Shown: positions 1 to 5,606 of the stretch, one piece after another
Layout: the number at the start of each line of letters is the position of its first letter
Numbering within the stretch: position 1 is the first letter of the stretch
DNA from: an uncultured Verrucomicrobiota bacterium
GTDB taxonomy: Bacteria; Verrucomicrobiota; Verrucomicrobiia; Methylacidiphilales; Verrucolacustridaceae
DNA: 8,962 nucleotides
NCBI GenBank assembly: GCA_903905395.1
Contig: CAIVGD010000246.1
Span: 1 to 8,962, forward strand
Reading direction: 5' to 3'
Made by a program: the position numbers and the translations under genes
The notes under the pieces: model-generated
Databases searched by the model: none
What the model was told of the DNA's origin: nothing
Seen by the model: only the letters and a program-made list of their open reading frames with translations

Positions 1-1
1 C

Positions 2-805
2 GAATCCGTCCGACGCGAAGCCGAACAGCTCGTCTCCGAAGGAGTGAAGGAGCTTCTGCTTATTTCCCAAGACACCACCTACTTCGGGATGGATCGCTGG
101 GCCGAGCGTCCCGGCCCTCGCGCCCCCGTCAGCTCACAGCGCGGGGAAAACATCATCGACCTTCTCGAGGCTCTTTCCTCCGTCAAAGGCGATTTCTGGA
201 TCCGCCTCCTCTACACCCACCCCGCCCACTGGTCGGACGAACTTATCACCGCCATCGCTCGCCTCCCAAAAGTTGCCCGCTATGTCGATATGCCACTGCA
301 ACACATCGAGGAAGGAATGCTCAAAGATATGCGCCGGGAAACTTCCGAAGCCCATATACGCGACCTCGTCGCCCGCCTCCGCGCAGGCATCCCCGGCCTC
401 GCCATCCGCACCACCTTCATCGCCGGCTTCCCGGGCGAGACCGATGCCCAGTTCGAAACCCTTCTCGGCTTCATCCAAGACGCAAAATTCGAACGCATGG
501 GAATCTTCACCTACTCGCAGGAACATGGCAGTCGCGCCGCCAAGATGCCCAACCAGATTTCATCCGCGGTGAAAAAATCCCGCTACCGCAAAGCCATGGC
601 CGCCCAACAAAAAATCACCACGGAACGGGCCGCCTCCCTCGTCGGTAAAAAACTTCGTGTTTTGGTCGATACCCCCACTACCGCCCGCACCGAAGCCGAT
701 GCCCCCGACGTCGATGGCAAAGTCCTCCTCACCACCCCGCTCACCCCCGGCGAATTTGCCGAAGTCACCATCACCAGCCACAAAATCTACGACCTTATCG
801 CTTAA
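2..805 (+). CDS. rimO: Ribosomal protein S12 methylthiotransferase RimO, C-terminal part (5' end outside window)
   Basis: RimO is a radical-SAM enzyme that adds a methylthio group to a conserved aspartate of ribosomal protein S12. The frame is open from base 2, giving 267 residues here against roughly 440-480 for a full RimO. The N-terminal MTTase domain and the CxxxCxxC cluster motif therefore lie outside the window. Seen in the fragment: SQDTTYFG, the YVDMPLQH motif, RTTFIAGFPGET, and FTYSQEHGSRAAKMPNQI, which resembles the YSxExGT region of the MiaB/RimO family. A C-terminal TRAM-like domain covers about the last 65 residues and contains RTEADAPDVDG, which favours RimO over MiaB. The GTG at position 44 is internal, not a start. 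The gene converges on the hicBA module across a 91-bp gap in which I see no convincing terminator. Confidence 0.93.
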   Translation, partial: ESVRREAEQLVSEGVKELLLISQDTTYFGMDRWAERPGPRAPVSSQRGENIIDLLEALSSVKGDFWIRLLYTHPAHWSDELITAIARLPKVARYVDMPLQHIEEGMLKDMRRETSEAHIRDLVARLRAGIPGLAIRTTFIAGFPGETDAQFETLLGFIQDAKFERMGIFTYSQEHGSRAAKMPNQISSAVKKSRYRKAMAAQQKITTERAASLVGKKLRVLVDTPTTARTEADAPDVDGKVLLTTPLTPGEFAEVTITSHKIYDLIA

Positions 806-843
806 CCCACAGAAAATTTGGGTCGCAGATCACAATGTTCTGA

Positions 844-862
844 CTTCGACTTAATCTTCGAC
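844..862. repeat. Short direct repeat CTTCGAC-TTAAT-CTTCGAC between rimO and hicA
   Basis: Two identical heptamers (844-850 and 856-862) are separated by TTAAT. The motif resembles the degenerate hexamer repeats (AACTTC/AACTTA types) found in other gaps of this window. The rest of the 806-896 gap shows nothing I can name. It holds a C-run near 871-878 and no strong stem-loop with a T-tract. Confidence 0.45.
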
Positions 863-896
863 TGGCTTACGCCCCCCCCATGCCCTCCGCTACCTT

Positions 897-1112
897 CTAC
901 AGGTCTTCAGCCTTTAATCCGCTTCCCTCAAGAATGCTTTTAAGCGTGCCGATTGGAATAGGTTTGGATCCATGAAAAGGAACAATGACCTGTCGCCCGT
1001 CTGTATTTCGCCACTTCTGGTGGCTCCCTGATTGGTCGATCTGCTGAAACCCGTGGCTCCGCAGAACCCTCACCACTTCTTTGGCATTACGAACCGGAAA
1101 TCTTCGGCTCAC
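897..1112 (-). CDS. hicA: HicA-family mRNA interferase toxin
   Basis: HicA toxins are small double-stranded-RNA-binding-fold ribonucleases that cleave mRNA and are neutralised by HicB. This 71-residue protein has the family layout: an N-terminal helix (KEVVRVLRSHGF), then the GSH loop with the catalytic histidine (His31 in QSGSHQKW), the strand RQVIVPFHG, and the C-terminal PIPIGTLKSILEGSGL helix. The length is typical and the protein looks intact. The start codon is GTG (1110-1112), and its GTGA overlaps the hicB stop by 4 bp, so translation is probably coupled. It is the second gene of a two-gene operon read towards rimO. Family assignment is secure; RNA target and activity are unknown. Confidence 0.9.
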   Translation of the reverse strand: MSRRFPVRNAKEVVRVLRSHGFQQIDQSGSHQKWRNTDGRQVIVPFHGSKPIPIGTLKSILEGSGLKAEDL

Positions 1113-1312
1113 GGAACTGAAACTTCCAAAACCCTCGCTTGGTTCGGGAACTTCATTTTTGAGGGCTTCAGCCAGAGCGCGAGCGCTTCTCGTGCATTTT
1201 CCACCGCCTCCGCCTCCGTGTCTCCCGCGCTGGCACAGCCAGGAACCTCAGGAAACACCGCCGACCAACGATCGGTCGTCTCATCCTTTTCAACTACCAC
1301 CCTGAACTTCAT
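1109..1312 (-). CDS. hicB: HicB-family antitoxin
   Basis: This is the antitoxin partner of the downstream hicA. The 67-residue protein shows the HicB partial RNase-H-like fold: the strand MKFRVVVEKDE, the WSAVFPEVPGCASAGDTEAEAVENAREAL block typical of HicB, and an amphipathic helix. No separate HTH or ribbon-helix-helix DNA-binding domain follows, so this is the short HicB type. Autoregulation by the antitoxin itself is therefore uncertain. The ATG at 1310-1312 is chosen because the family's first strand begins immediately. A -10-like hexamer lies only 6 nt upstream. The stop codon overlaps the hicA start. Confidence 0.9.
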   Translation of the reverse strand: MKFRVVVEKDETTDRWSAVFPEVPGCASAGDTEAEAVENAREALALWLKPSKMKFPNQARVLEVSVP

Positions 1313-1318
1313 GATCGA

Positions 1319-1346
1319 ATTTTAATCCCTCTGCCCCCTTTAGCAA
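1319..1346 (-). promoter_or_regulatory. Putative promoter of hicBA with -10 close to the start codon
   Basis: On the - strand, TTGCTA (1341-1346) and TAAAAT (1319-1324) are 16 bp apart. The -10 hexamer ends 6 nt before the hicB ATG. If used, transcription would begin at or next to the A of the ATG, giving a leaderless mRNA. A purine run (AGGG) overlaps this region, so a conventional ribosome binding site cannot be excluded. Prediction by eye only. Confidence 0.4.
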
Positions 1347-1351
1347 CCAAC

Positions 1352-1393
1352 ATTTCCCTCTTCACACCTTAGTACCTTCGCACTTTCCCACCT
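1352..1393. repeat. Degenerate tandem motif of the CTTCRCAC type
   Basis: This stretch repeats variants of TTCACACC, CTTCGCAC, and ATTCGCAC. The same motif family recurs at the right edge of the window (about 8893-8930). It is pyrimidine-rich on the + strand and has no coding character. Confidence 0.45.
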
Positions 1394-1445
1394 TCTGACA
1401 TTCGCACCCGCCCTCTTCTCCTCCCCCCCCTCGCGTCCTCCGCTT

Positions 1446-1568
1446 CCCCTCTGACTTCAACTCCCTCGCCCCGCGAGGGCCCTTCGACCTGTCCTCCGAA
1501 GTCTTGACGAAGGAGGAAGCTCCGCCCGAGTCCTCGAGGCTCGGAGCGTAGTAGGGTCAACTTAAACT
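1446..1568. repeat. Composite three-hairpin intergenic repeat, long copy
   Basis: Three stem-loops follow one another. Hairpin A (1463-1479) has a 7-bp perfect stem CCCTCGC/GCGAGGG with loop CCC. Hairpin B (1492-1517) has the 6-bp stem TCCTCC/GGAGGA and a 14-nt loop. Hairpin C (1519-1547) has the stem GCTCCG/CGGAGC, with alternative inner pairing CCGAG/CTCGG and the palindrome CCTCGAGG. A second copy at 2379-2471 matches apart from one substitution and a missing 30-bp block (1488-1517) that carries hairpin B. The two copies flank the UPF0175/DUF3368 module in direct orientation. Confidence 0.85.
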
Positions 1569-1585
1569 TCAACTCGCGGTCTTCC
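1557..1585. repeat. 29-bp repeat, copy 1 (second copy at 3161-3189)
   Basis: The 29 bases are identical to 3161-3189. The unit consists of degenerate hexamers (on the - strand AGTTGA, AGTTTA, AGTTGA) followed by CTCGCGGTCTTCC on the + strand. It lies just downstream of the DUF3368 stop codon and fuses into the end of the composite repeat. Confidence 0.8.
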
Positions 1586-1592
1586 CCAGCCC

Positions 1593-2105
1593 TCATCTCC
1601 CAGCTTCCCCCGCCTCTGCCAGTACCGATTGGACAATCGGGGCAGCGATTCTGATCCCCGCCTGCCTCATCCTTTCCACGCATGGAGAAAGTCTCGAAAG
1701 GATGCCCGCCCTCTTGGCCCGAAGAAGAATCCCAAGGGTTCCAGTCACACACAGACCGCATTGCGCAGCGACCTTGCGCCCGAGTCGTTCGTCCAAGACC
1801 ACTCGATCAATTCCCCGATCCAAAGCCATTTGAATCACCGCCGCTTCACCGAGATCCAGCGCCACTGCAAATACGTTTTTCACCACCACCGCATCAACCC
1901 CCACTTCAATCCCCACCGCCGCACGCACCGCCCGCACTTCTAGACAATCTTCTCCACCGGCCAATAGCTCATGCCATACCTCTCTCGGAAGAATAGCCTT
2001 CGGGTAAAGCCTAGACAAAATGTCGAGGGAGCCCAAAGCCGCCACCAGGGCGATGACTGGGCCGGTATTGATGACCGCCGTAGTCTCAGGCGTTGTCGAA
2101 CTCAT
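1593..2105 (-). CDS. DUF3368 PIN-like domain toxin (VapC-type module)
   Basis: DUF3368 proteins are PIN-fold putative ribonucleases, usually encoded next to a UPF0175 antitoxin. This 170-residue protein has the expected order: VINTGPVIAL at the first active-site strand (11-20), REVWHELLAG (41-50), LGEAAVIQMA (85-94, Glu87), VVLDERLGRKVA (102-113, Asp105), then the GTLGILLRAKRAGIL signature (122-136). The first PIN acidic position is Asn13 rather than Asp. Such a variant is my recollection for some DUF3368 members, so it does not by itself mean inactivity. The ATG overlaps the antitoxin gene by 20 bp, indicating translational coupling. The C-terminus is somewhat longer than the domain. Nuclease activity is inferred from the family. 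Confidence 0.85.
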   Translation of the reverse strand: MSSTTPETTAVINTGPVIALVAALGSLDILSRLYPKAILPREVWHELLAGGEDCLEVRAVRAAVGIEVGVDAVVVKNVFAVALDLGEAAVIQMALDRGIDRVVLDERLGRKVAAQCGLCVTGTLGILLRAKRAGILSRLSPCVERMRQAGIRIAAPIVQSVLAEAGEAGR

Positions 2106-2337
2106 CCCGCGCCTCGGCCGAATCCCAATTCACCGCAGCCACACCTACTTCCGCCAAGCGCTTGATAAACTCGTAACGCTCCATCGGCACCATTTGCGCA
2201 GCTTGGCCCGTGGTCAGCTTGCCCAGTTCAAACAGTTTGGCCGCCATGGCAAAGCGCGCCTCCGACTCAAATTCTTCCCTCGACATGCGCAACGTCTGGA
2301 GAAGCTCCTCCGGGTACTGGGCCGTTAACGTGCTCAT
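2086..2337 (-). CDS. UPF0175 family antitoxin
   Basis: This 83-residue protein matches the UPF0175 pattern: YPEELLQTLRMSREEFESEA near the N-terminus, then the helical FAMAAKLFELGKLTTGQAAQ block. An HTH-like segment MVPMERYEFIKRLAEVGVA and the VNWDSAEARDEF tail follow. The family is the usual partner of DUF3368 PIN-like toxins, and that toxin gene follows with a 20-bp overlap. I chose ATG 2335-2337; an in-frame TTG at 2373 would add 12 residues with no family resemblance and would overlap the likely promoter. There is no good ribosome binding site, only GAG adjacent to the ATG. Expected to bind its toxin and probably the operon promoter. Confidence 0.86.
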   Translation of the reverse strand: MSTLTAQYPEELLQTLRMSREEFESEARFAMAAKLFELGKLTTGQAAQMVPMERYEFIKRLAEVGVAAVNWDSAEARDEFDNA

Positions 2338-2346
2338 CTCAGTACA

Positions 2347-2373
2347 ACTATACACACCGCAAAATCGAGGCAA
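2347..2373 (-). promoter_or_regulatory. Putative promoter of the UPF0175/DUF3368 operon
   Basis: On the - strand, TATAGT (2347-2352, five of six to consensus) lies 9 nt before the chosen ATG. TTGCCT (2368-2373) lies 15 bp further upstream, a shorter spacer than optimal. The expected transcription start would be within about 3 nt of the ATG, so the transcript would be leaderless or nearly so. Seen by eye; not tested. Confidence 0.4.
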
Positions 2374-2378
2374 GTCCT

Positions 2379-2471
2379 CCCCTCTGACTTAAACTCCCTC
2401 GCCCCGCGAGGGCCCTTCGAAGCTCCGCCCGAGTCCTCGAGGCTCGGAGCGTAGTAGGGTCAACTTAAACT
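2379..2471. repeat. Composite hairpin repeat, short copy lacking the central hairpin
   Basis: It is the same sequence as 1446-1568 except for one C-to-A change and loss of the 30-bp block with hairpin B. Hairpin A lies at 2396-2412 (CCCTCGC/GCGAGGG). Hairpin C lies at 2422-2450 (GCTCCG/CGGAGC). ACTTAAACT occurs as a 9-bp direct repeat at both ends (2387-2395 and 2463-2471), although this motif is also common elsewhere in the spacers. Confidence 0.85.
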
Positions 2472-2504
2472 ATTCTCCTATCTCCTATCTCCGATCTTCT
2501 CCTG
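2472..2504. repeat. Degenerate heptamer tandem (CTCCTAT)n
   Basis: Units CTCCTAT, CTCCTAT, CTCCGAT and a degenerate CTTCTCC follow one another. The tract ends in TCTTCTCCTG, the left part of the 19-bp repeat seen complete at 3220 and 7990. Related CTCCTAT/CTTCTAT tracts occur near 3198-3220 and 7896-7910. Confidence 0.5.
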
Positions 2505-2535
2505 CCGGACCCACCCCTAACAGCGAATCTACTAA

Positions 2536-2901
2536 TCAGCACCCCTTTCTCACACGAACCCTCCCCGGCTCTAAGATTGCCAAGCCCCCGGGTAATTCCG
2601 CCAACAACTTCGCCTCCCCCAACCCTCTCCGCACCAGTCGGCTAATTTCTTTTGCCCCGTAATCATCCGGCACGTGGATGACGACGATTCCGGGCGTGTT
2701 TCCCACAGGATAGTTTCGAATATCCGCAAAATCAAAATCCCTCGTCAGTAAAATCAGTCCGCGTTCACGGGCATACCCAATCACCACCTCATCCGGAGTA
2801 TTCCCAGCCATCACCTCATTCACCTCTTCCGCTTCATGCCCGAGCTCCCTCAAGACCCCCATCAGGGACCCTGGCAAATTCGCATCCAAAAGAAATTGCA
2901 A
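2536..2901 (-). CDS. DUF5615 PIN-like toxin
   Basis: DUF5615 proteins are PIN-fold (Mut7-C-related) putative nucleases found beside DUF433 antitoxins. The 121-residue product has the family start FLLDANLPGSLMGVLRELGH with Asp6, then NTPDEVVIGYARERGLILLT with Asp37. The active-site-like TRDFDF (Thr53, Asp55, Asp57) and the GIVVIHVP strand come next. All expected acidic residues are present. The start codon is TTG (2899-2901); no ATG is available at the family's N-terminus, and this start places LLDAN where it belongs. It begins 6 bp after the DUF433 stop, so the two genes form an operon. RNase activity is inferred from the family. Confidence 0.85.
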   Translation of the reverse strand: MQFLLDANLPGSLMGVLRELGHEAEEVNEVMAGNTPDEVVIGYARERGLILLTRDFDFADIRNYPVGNTPGIVVIHVPDDYGAKEISRLVRRGLGEAKLLAELPGGLAILEPGRVRVRKGC

Positions 2902-2907
2902 GGGAAA

Positions 2908-3129
2908 CTACGCCGGAAGCGGGTGGTGCACTTCCTGCTCCAAAAGAGAACCCGCATAAGCCACCGCCGCCCGCACCTGCTCCAGCTTCAATCCGTACTC
3001 TTTTGCCACCTCCTCCACCGACATCCCCCCCGCCAATCCTCCCACCACCACCGACACCTGTACCCGCGTTCCGCATAAAACCGGCTTGCCGTGACACACC
3101 GCGGGATCAATCAATACCTTCGCATCCAT
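2908..3129 (-). CDS. DUF433 family antitoxin
   Basis: This 73-residue protein is a typical DUF433 protein: VLIDPAVCHGKPVLCGTRV in the first 23 residues, the VSVVVGGLAGGMSVEEVAKE segment, then the HTH-like YGLKLEQVRAAVAYAGSLLE. These proteins act as VapB-like DNA-binding antitoxins for PIN-like toxins, and a DUF5615 toxin gene follows after 6 bp. The start is ATG 3127-3129, preceded by AAGG at short spacing and a -10-like hexamer 6 nt upstream. The partnership is inferred from family and adjacency. Confidence 0.87.
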   Translation of the reverse strand: MDAKVLIDPAVCHGKPVLCGTRVQVSVVVGGLAGGMSVEEVAKEYGLKLEQVRAAVAYAGSLLEQEVHHPLPA

Positions 3130-3135
3130 AGCCTT

Positions 3136-3164
3136 ATCTTATTCCCCCTCTTCTCCCTCTTCAA
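3136..3164 (-). promoter_or_regulatory. Putative promoter of the DUF433/DUF5615 operon
   Basis: On the - strand, TTGAAG (3159-3164) and TAAGAT (3136-3141) are 17 bp apart, and the -10 ends 6 nt before the ATG. The -35 hexamer overlaps the edge of the 29-bp hexameric repeat (from 3161), so repeat sequence supplies part of the promoter. This geometry predicts a leaderless transcript, although AAGG directly before the ATG could serve as a short Shine-Dalgarno. Eye-based call. Confidence 0.4.
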
Positions 3165-3189
3165 CTTAAACTTCAACTCGCGGTCTTCC
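3161..3189. repeat. 29-bp repeat, copy 2 (identical to 1557-1585)
   Basis: This is a perfect match to the copy downstream of the DUF3368 gene. Here it lies upstream of the DUF433 gene. The surrounding 3130-3306 spacer is strongly pyrimidine-rich on the + strand, including a TC dinucleotide run around 3248-3260, and has no gene. Confidence 0.8.
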
Positions 3190-3219
3190 GCATCCCCATC
3201 TCCTATCTTCTATCTTCAC

Positions 3220-3238
3220 TCTTCTCCTGGCGGCGTCC
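3220..3238. repeat. 19-bp repeat TCTTCTCCTGGCGGCGTCC, copy 1
   Basis: Identical to 7990-8008. Here the sequence continues CCATCTTC, so only the left arm of the GGCGGC/GCCGCC hairpin seen at 7999-8014 is present. A shorter relative (TCTTCTCCTG) is at 2495-2504. Confidence 0.75.
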
Positions 3239-3306
3239 CCATCTTCTCTTCTCTCTCTCTTAAACTTAATCTTCCTTCCCCCATCGCCCATCTTAACCTA
3301 TTGGAA

Positions 3307-3879
3307 ATGACTCTTCCCGACTGGCTCACCATGGGCCGCGTGATCACCGCGTTCGTGCTCCTCATTCTCCTCCAAGCCTGCGCCCATCCTCCCGTACCCC
3401 TTTGGACCGCCTGGCTCGCCGTCATTCTTTTCGTGGCCGCCGCCATCACCGATTGGCTCGACGGCCATCTCGCCCGCCTCTGGAAAATCGAATCCGATTT
3501 CGGACGCCTCTTCGATCCTCTCGCCGACAAACTTCTCGTCGCAGTCACCTTCATAGGACTTCTCGGCGCCGGCCTTCTCCCCGTCTGGTTTGTCTCCCTC
3601 GTCGTGGCCCGCGAATTCCTCATCACCGGCATCCGACTCGTGGCTGGACAAAAGGGAGTCGTCCTCGCCGCTGAAAAAGTCGGCAAACACAAAACCGTCA
3701 CCCAAATGTTCACCGCCATCCTTGGACTTCTCCTGCTCGCCGTCGATCCCCTCATGCCCAACGGACGAATTCTTCTCGATGTCGCCGTCATCATTACCGC
3801 CCTGATCACCGCTGGCTCCGGCCTCTACTACCTAGCCCGCAACTATCCTTTGCTCATTACGAAAGCACGCCGCTCATGA
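3307..3879 (+). CDS. pgsA: CDP-diacylglycerol--glycerol-3-phosphate 3-phosphatidyltransferase
   Basis: PgsA is an inner-membrane enzyme that transfers a phosphatidyl group from CDP-diacylglycerol to glycerol-3-phosphate, the committed step to phosphatidylglycerol and cardiolipin. The CDP-alcohol phosphatidyltransferase motif DGx2ARx8Gx3Dx3D is complete: Asp51-Gly52, Ala55-Arg56, Gly65, Asp69 and Asp73. Hydrophobic segments lie at about 11-23, 32-47, 74-105 and 135-180, as expected for a 190-residue multi-pass protein. The frame is open further upstream to 3091, but that stretch is low-complexity spacer. The ATG at 3307 gives MTLPDWLTMGRV, close to the usual LPNxLTxxR N-terminus. The stop overlaps a downstream ATG by 4 bp. 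Confidence 0.93.
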   Translation: MTLPDWLTMGRVITAFVLLILLQACAHPPVPLWTAWLAVILFVAAAITDWLDGHLARLWKIESDFGRLFDPLADKLLVAVTFIGLLGAGLLPVWFVSLVVAREFLITGIRLVAGQKGVVLAAEKVGKHKTVTQMFTAILGLLLLAVDPLMPNGRILLDVAVIITALITAGSGLYYLARNYPLLITKARRS

Positions 3880-4076
3880 TCCAGGGCTTTAAAGAACTCG
3901 CCTCGGTCTGCGAAACCATCGCCACGGGCCGGCATTCTCGAGCCCACCTCCGCGTTTTTTCTATTTCACCACTCTCGCGTTTGCCCTCTTCCGCATCCCT
4001 CTCCGGTTGCCGTTCCTGGTTCGAATTACCTCCACCCCTTTACGGTGTGGTTGAAACCCCCATCCCCCCTTCCTAA
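3876..4076 (+). CDS. Doubtful small ORF or frameshifted remnant after pgsA
   Basis: The ATG overlaps the pgsA stop (ATGA), which favours a real downstream gene, and the first 28 or so codons use bases like the neighbouring genes. I do not recognise the 66-residue product. After the six-T run at 3955-3960 the zero frame loses coding character. The -1 frame then reads like a hydrophobic segment (FYFTTLAFALFRIPLRLPFL) until a stop at 4052-4054. This looks like a gene with a one-base lesion, or a short membrane peptide made by slippage, or chance. The position after pgsA and the string IATG recall pgpA, but the rest does not match and it is far too short. The 226-bp stretch before 4106 holds nothing else I can support. 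Confidence 0.25.
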   Translation: MIQGFKELASVCETIATGRHSRAHLRVFSISPLSRLPSSASLSGCRSWFELPPPLYGVVETPIPPS

Positions 4077-4105
4077 ATCACCCGCCAAACGGCAAAACTT
4101 TTCCC

Positions 4106-4912
4106 GTGAATCTCGAAGATACTCACCTCGACGTCCTGATGAAGGCTCAAAAAGCCCAGGGCATGACCGACCGCGATCTAGTTAAACTCGCGGAAATCAG
4201 CGTGCCCGACCTAAATAATCTGCGGGCAGGCCGCCGTGAACCTACCGCCATCGAGAAGATGGCTCGGGTCCTAGGACTCCGCCCCGATTCCGTCATAGCC
4301 CTCGCCAATGGCACTTGGAACGCTCCCGCCGTCGCCCTTCCTCCCAACGTCCTTCAGTTCACCACCCCATTCGCCGATTTGACGGTGAATCACTATCTCG
4401 TTTGGGATCCCAAGACTCGGCTTGCGGTAGCATTCGATGCTGGCACCAACGCCGATCCTCTTTTTGCCGCTCTCGAACGCCATAAATTGACATTGGCCAA
4501 GATTCTTCTCACCCATGCCCACGGAGATCACGTCCTGGAACTCGACCGGATCATCGAGCGCACGAAAGCGGTGGGTTTTACTCCCGAAGCCGAACCCCTT
4601 CCCGGATGCAAACCGGTCGAAGATGGTCAGCGATTCAAGGTGGGGGGCCTCCACATCACGGCTCACAGCGTCCCCGGTCACTCCACGGGCGGGACGGTGT
4701 ATGAAATCCGCGGGTTGGAAACCCCCATTGCGTCGGTGGGGGATGTGATCTTTGCCGGCTCGGTCGGCAGCATTCGCTCCCGCTATCGCCCCGCTCTTGA
4801 TGACATCCGCCAAAAAGTCCTCTCCCTGCCGCCCGAAACCATTCTTCTGCCAGGTCACGGCCCCATGACTACCGTGGCTCACGAACTCGCTCATAATCCC
4901 TTCTTCCCGTGA
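4106..4912 (+). CDS. XRE-type HTH / metallo-beta-lactamase-fold hydrolase fusion
   Basis: This 268-residue protein has two parts. Residues about 7-67 form an XRE/Cro-like helix-turn-helix (LMKAQKAQGMTDRDLVKLAE, then VPDLNNLRAGRREPTAIEKM). Residues about 82-265 are a glyoxalase-II-like metallo-beta-lactamase domain. All metal ligands are visible: THAHGDH (136-142), His192 in PGHSTGG, Asp213 in GDVIFAGSVG, and His251 in PGHGP. A two-metal thioester or related hydrolase is likely, but the substrate is unknown. The HTH may bind DNA or act only as a helical module. The start is GTG (4106), needed to include HTH helix 1; an in-frame ATG at residue 12 would cut into it. The stop overlaps the queC start as GTGA, so it heads the queC-queE operon. 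Confidence 0.85.
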   Translation: MNLEDTHLDVLMKAQKAQGMTDRDLVKLAEISVPDLNNLRAGRREPTAIEKMARVLGLRPDSVIALANGTWNAPAVALPPNVLQFTTPFADLTVNHYLVWDPKTRLAVAFDAGTNADPLFAALERHKLTLAKILLTHAHGDHVLELDRIIERTKAVGFTPEAEPLPGCKPVEDGQRFKVGGLHITAHSVPGHSTGGTVYEIRGLETPIASVGDVIFAGSVGSIRSRYRPALDDIRQKVLSLPPETILLPGHGPMTTVAHELAHNPFFP

Positions 4913-5601
4913 AGGTGGTGGTCCTTCTTTCCGGTGGCCTTGATTCGGTCACCGTCCTTCATCACATGGCCGCCACGGAACAGGTGGTCGCCGCCCTCAG
5001 CTTTGATTACGGGGCCAAACATAACGCCCGCGAACTTCCCTGTGCCGCCGACCAGTGTCGCCTCCTCCGCATTCAGAATCAGATCGTGCCGCTCACCTTC
5101 CTTGCGGAGACTTTCAAATCCGATCTGCTTAAAACCGGCGGCAAAATCCCCGACGGCCATTACGAAGAGCAGTCGATGAAAAAAACCGTCGTTCCTTTCC
5201 GTAACGGAATTTTCCTCTCCCTCGCCGCAGGCTACGCGGAAAGTGTCGAAGCCGAAGCTGTCGCCATCGCCGCCCATGCCGGAGATCACGCCATCTATCC
5301 CGATTGCCGTGAGAATTTTTTCAACCCCATGGCCCAAGCCATCGAGGCCGGCACCTATGCCAAGATCCAACTCCTCCGCCCCTTCGTGGCCATGGACAAA
5401 ACATCCATCGTTCGTCGAGGCACGGAACTCAAGGTCAACTACGCCCGCACCTGGTCCTGCTACAAGGGCGGCCTTCTTCATTGCGGCACCTGCGGCACCT
5501 GCATCGAGCGCCGTGAAGCTTTTCTTAACTCCTGCATTCCCGATCCCACCCCCTACGTCAACACCCCTCCTCTTCCGTCCAAGCCCGCCCCCGGAACCTG
5601 A
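4909..5601 (+). CDS. queC: 7-cyano-7-deazaguanine synthase QueC
   Basis: QueC converts 7-carboxy-7-deazaguanine to preQ0 with ATP and ammonia, in the pathway to tRNA queuosine. The 230-residue product has the PP-loop SGGLDS (8-13), SFDYGAKHNARE (31-42), VPFRNGIFLSLAAGYAE (95-111) and HAGDHAIYPDCRENF (123-137). The C-terminal zinc site is complete: Cys184, Cys192, Cys195 and Cys198. The start codon is GTG, sharing GTGA with the stop of the HTH-MBL gene. queE begins 5 bp after the stop. A proline-rich tail of about 20 residues follows the conserved part. All catalytic features are intact, so this is a canonical QueC rather than a diverged QatC-type defence protein. Confidence 0.95.
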   Translation: MKVVVLLSGGLDSVTVLHHMAATEQVVAALSFDYGAKHNARELPCAADQCRLLRIQNQIVPLTFLAETFKSDLLKTGGKIPDGHYEEQSMKKTVVPFRNGIFLSLAAGYAESVEAEAVAIAAHAGDHAIYPDCRENFFNPMAQAIEAGTYAKIQLLRPFVAMDKTSIVRRGTELKVNYARTWSCYKGGLLHCGTCGTCIERREAFLNSCIPDPTPYVNTPPLPSKPAPGT

Positions 5602-5606
5602 CCCGC

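Noticed and set aside
134..526. Long - strand frames opposite rimO (and similarly opposite pgsA, the MBL gene and queC)
   Set aside because: They are shadow frames caused by the C-rich third codon positions of the true genes; no starts or family matches.
1369..1761. 130-residue - strand reading frame
   Set aside because: It runs through the composite repeat and then overlaps the DUF3368 gene in another frame; the composition is repeat-like.
3091..3306. N-terminal extension of pgsA by 72 residues
   Set aside because: The extension is low-complexity spacer that overlaps the - strand DUF433 gene start and its promoter; the PgsA family begins at the ATG at 3307.
4017..4040. TGGTTCGAAT followed by CCTCCACCCC, resembling a tRNA T-loop and 3' end
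   Set aside because: The 5-bp T-stem does not pair, and no acceptor, D-arm or anticodon arm can be built from the preceding 70 bases.
4017..4105. Possible preQ1 riboswitch before the HTH-MBL/queC/queE operon
   Set aside because: GGTTC occurs, but the second stem partner and the A-rich tail of the preQ1-I aptamer are missing, and the region lies within or next to the doubtful ORF.
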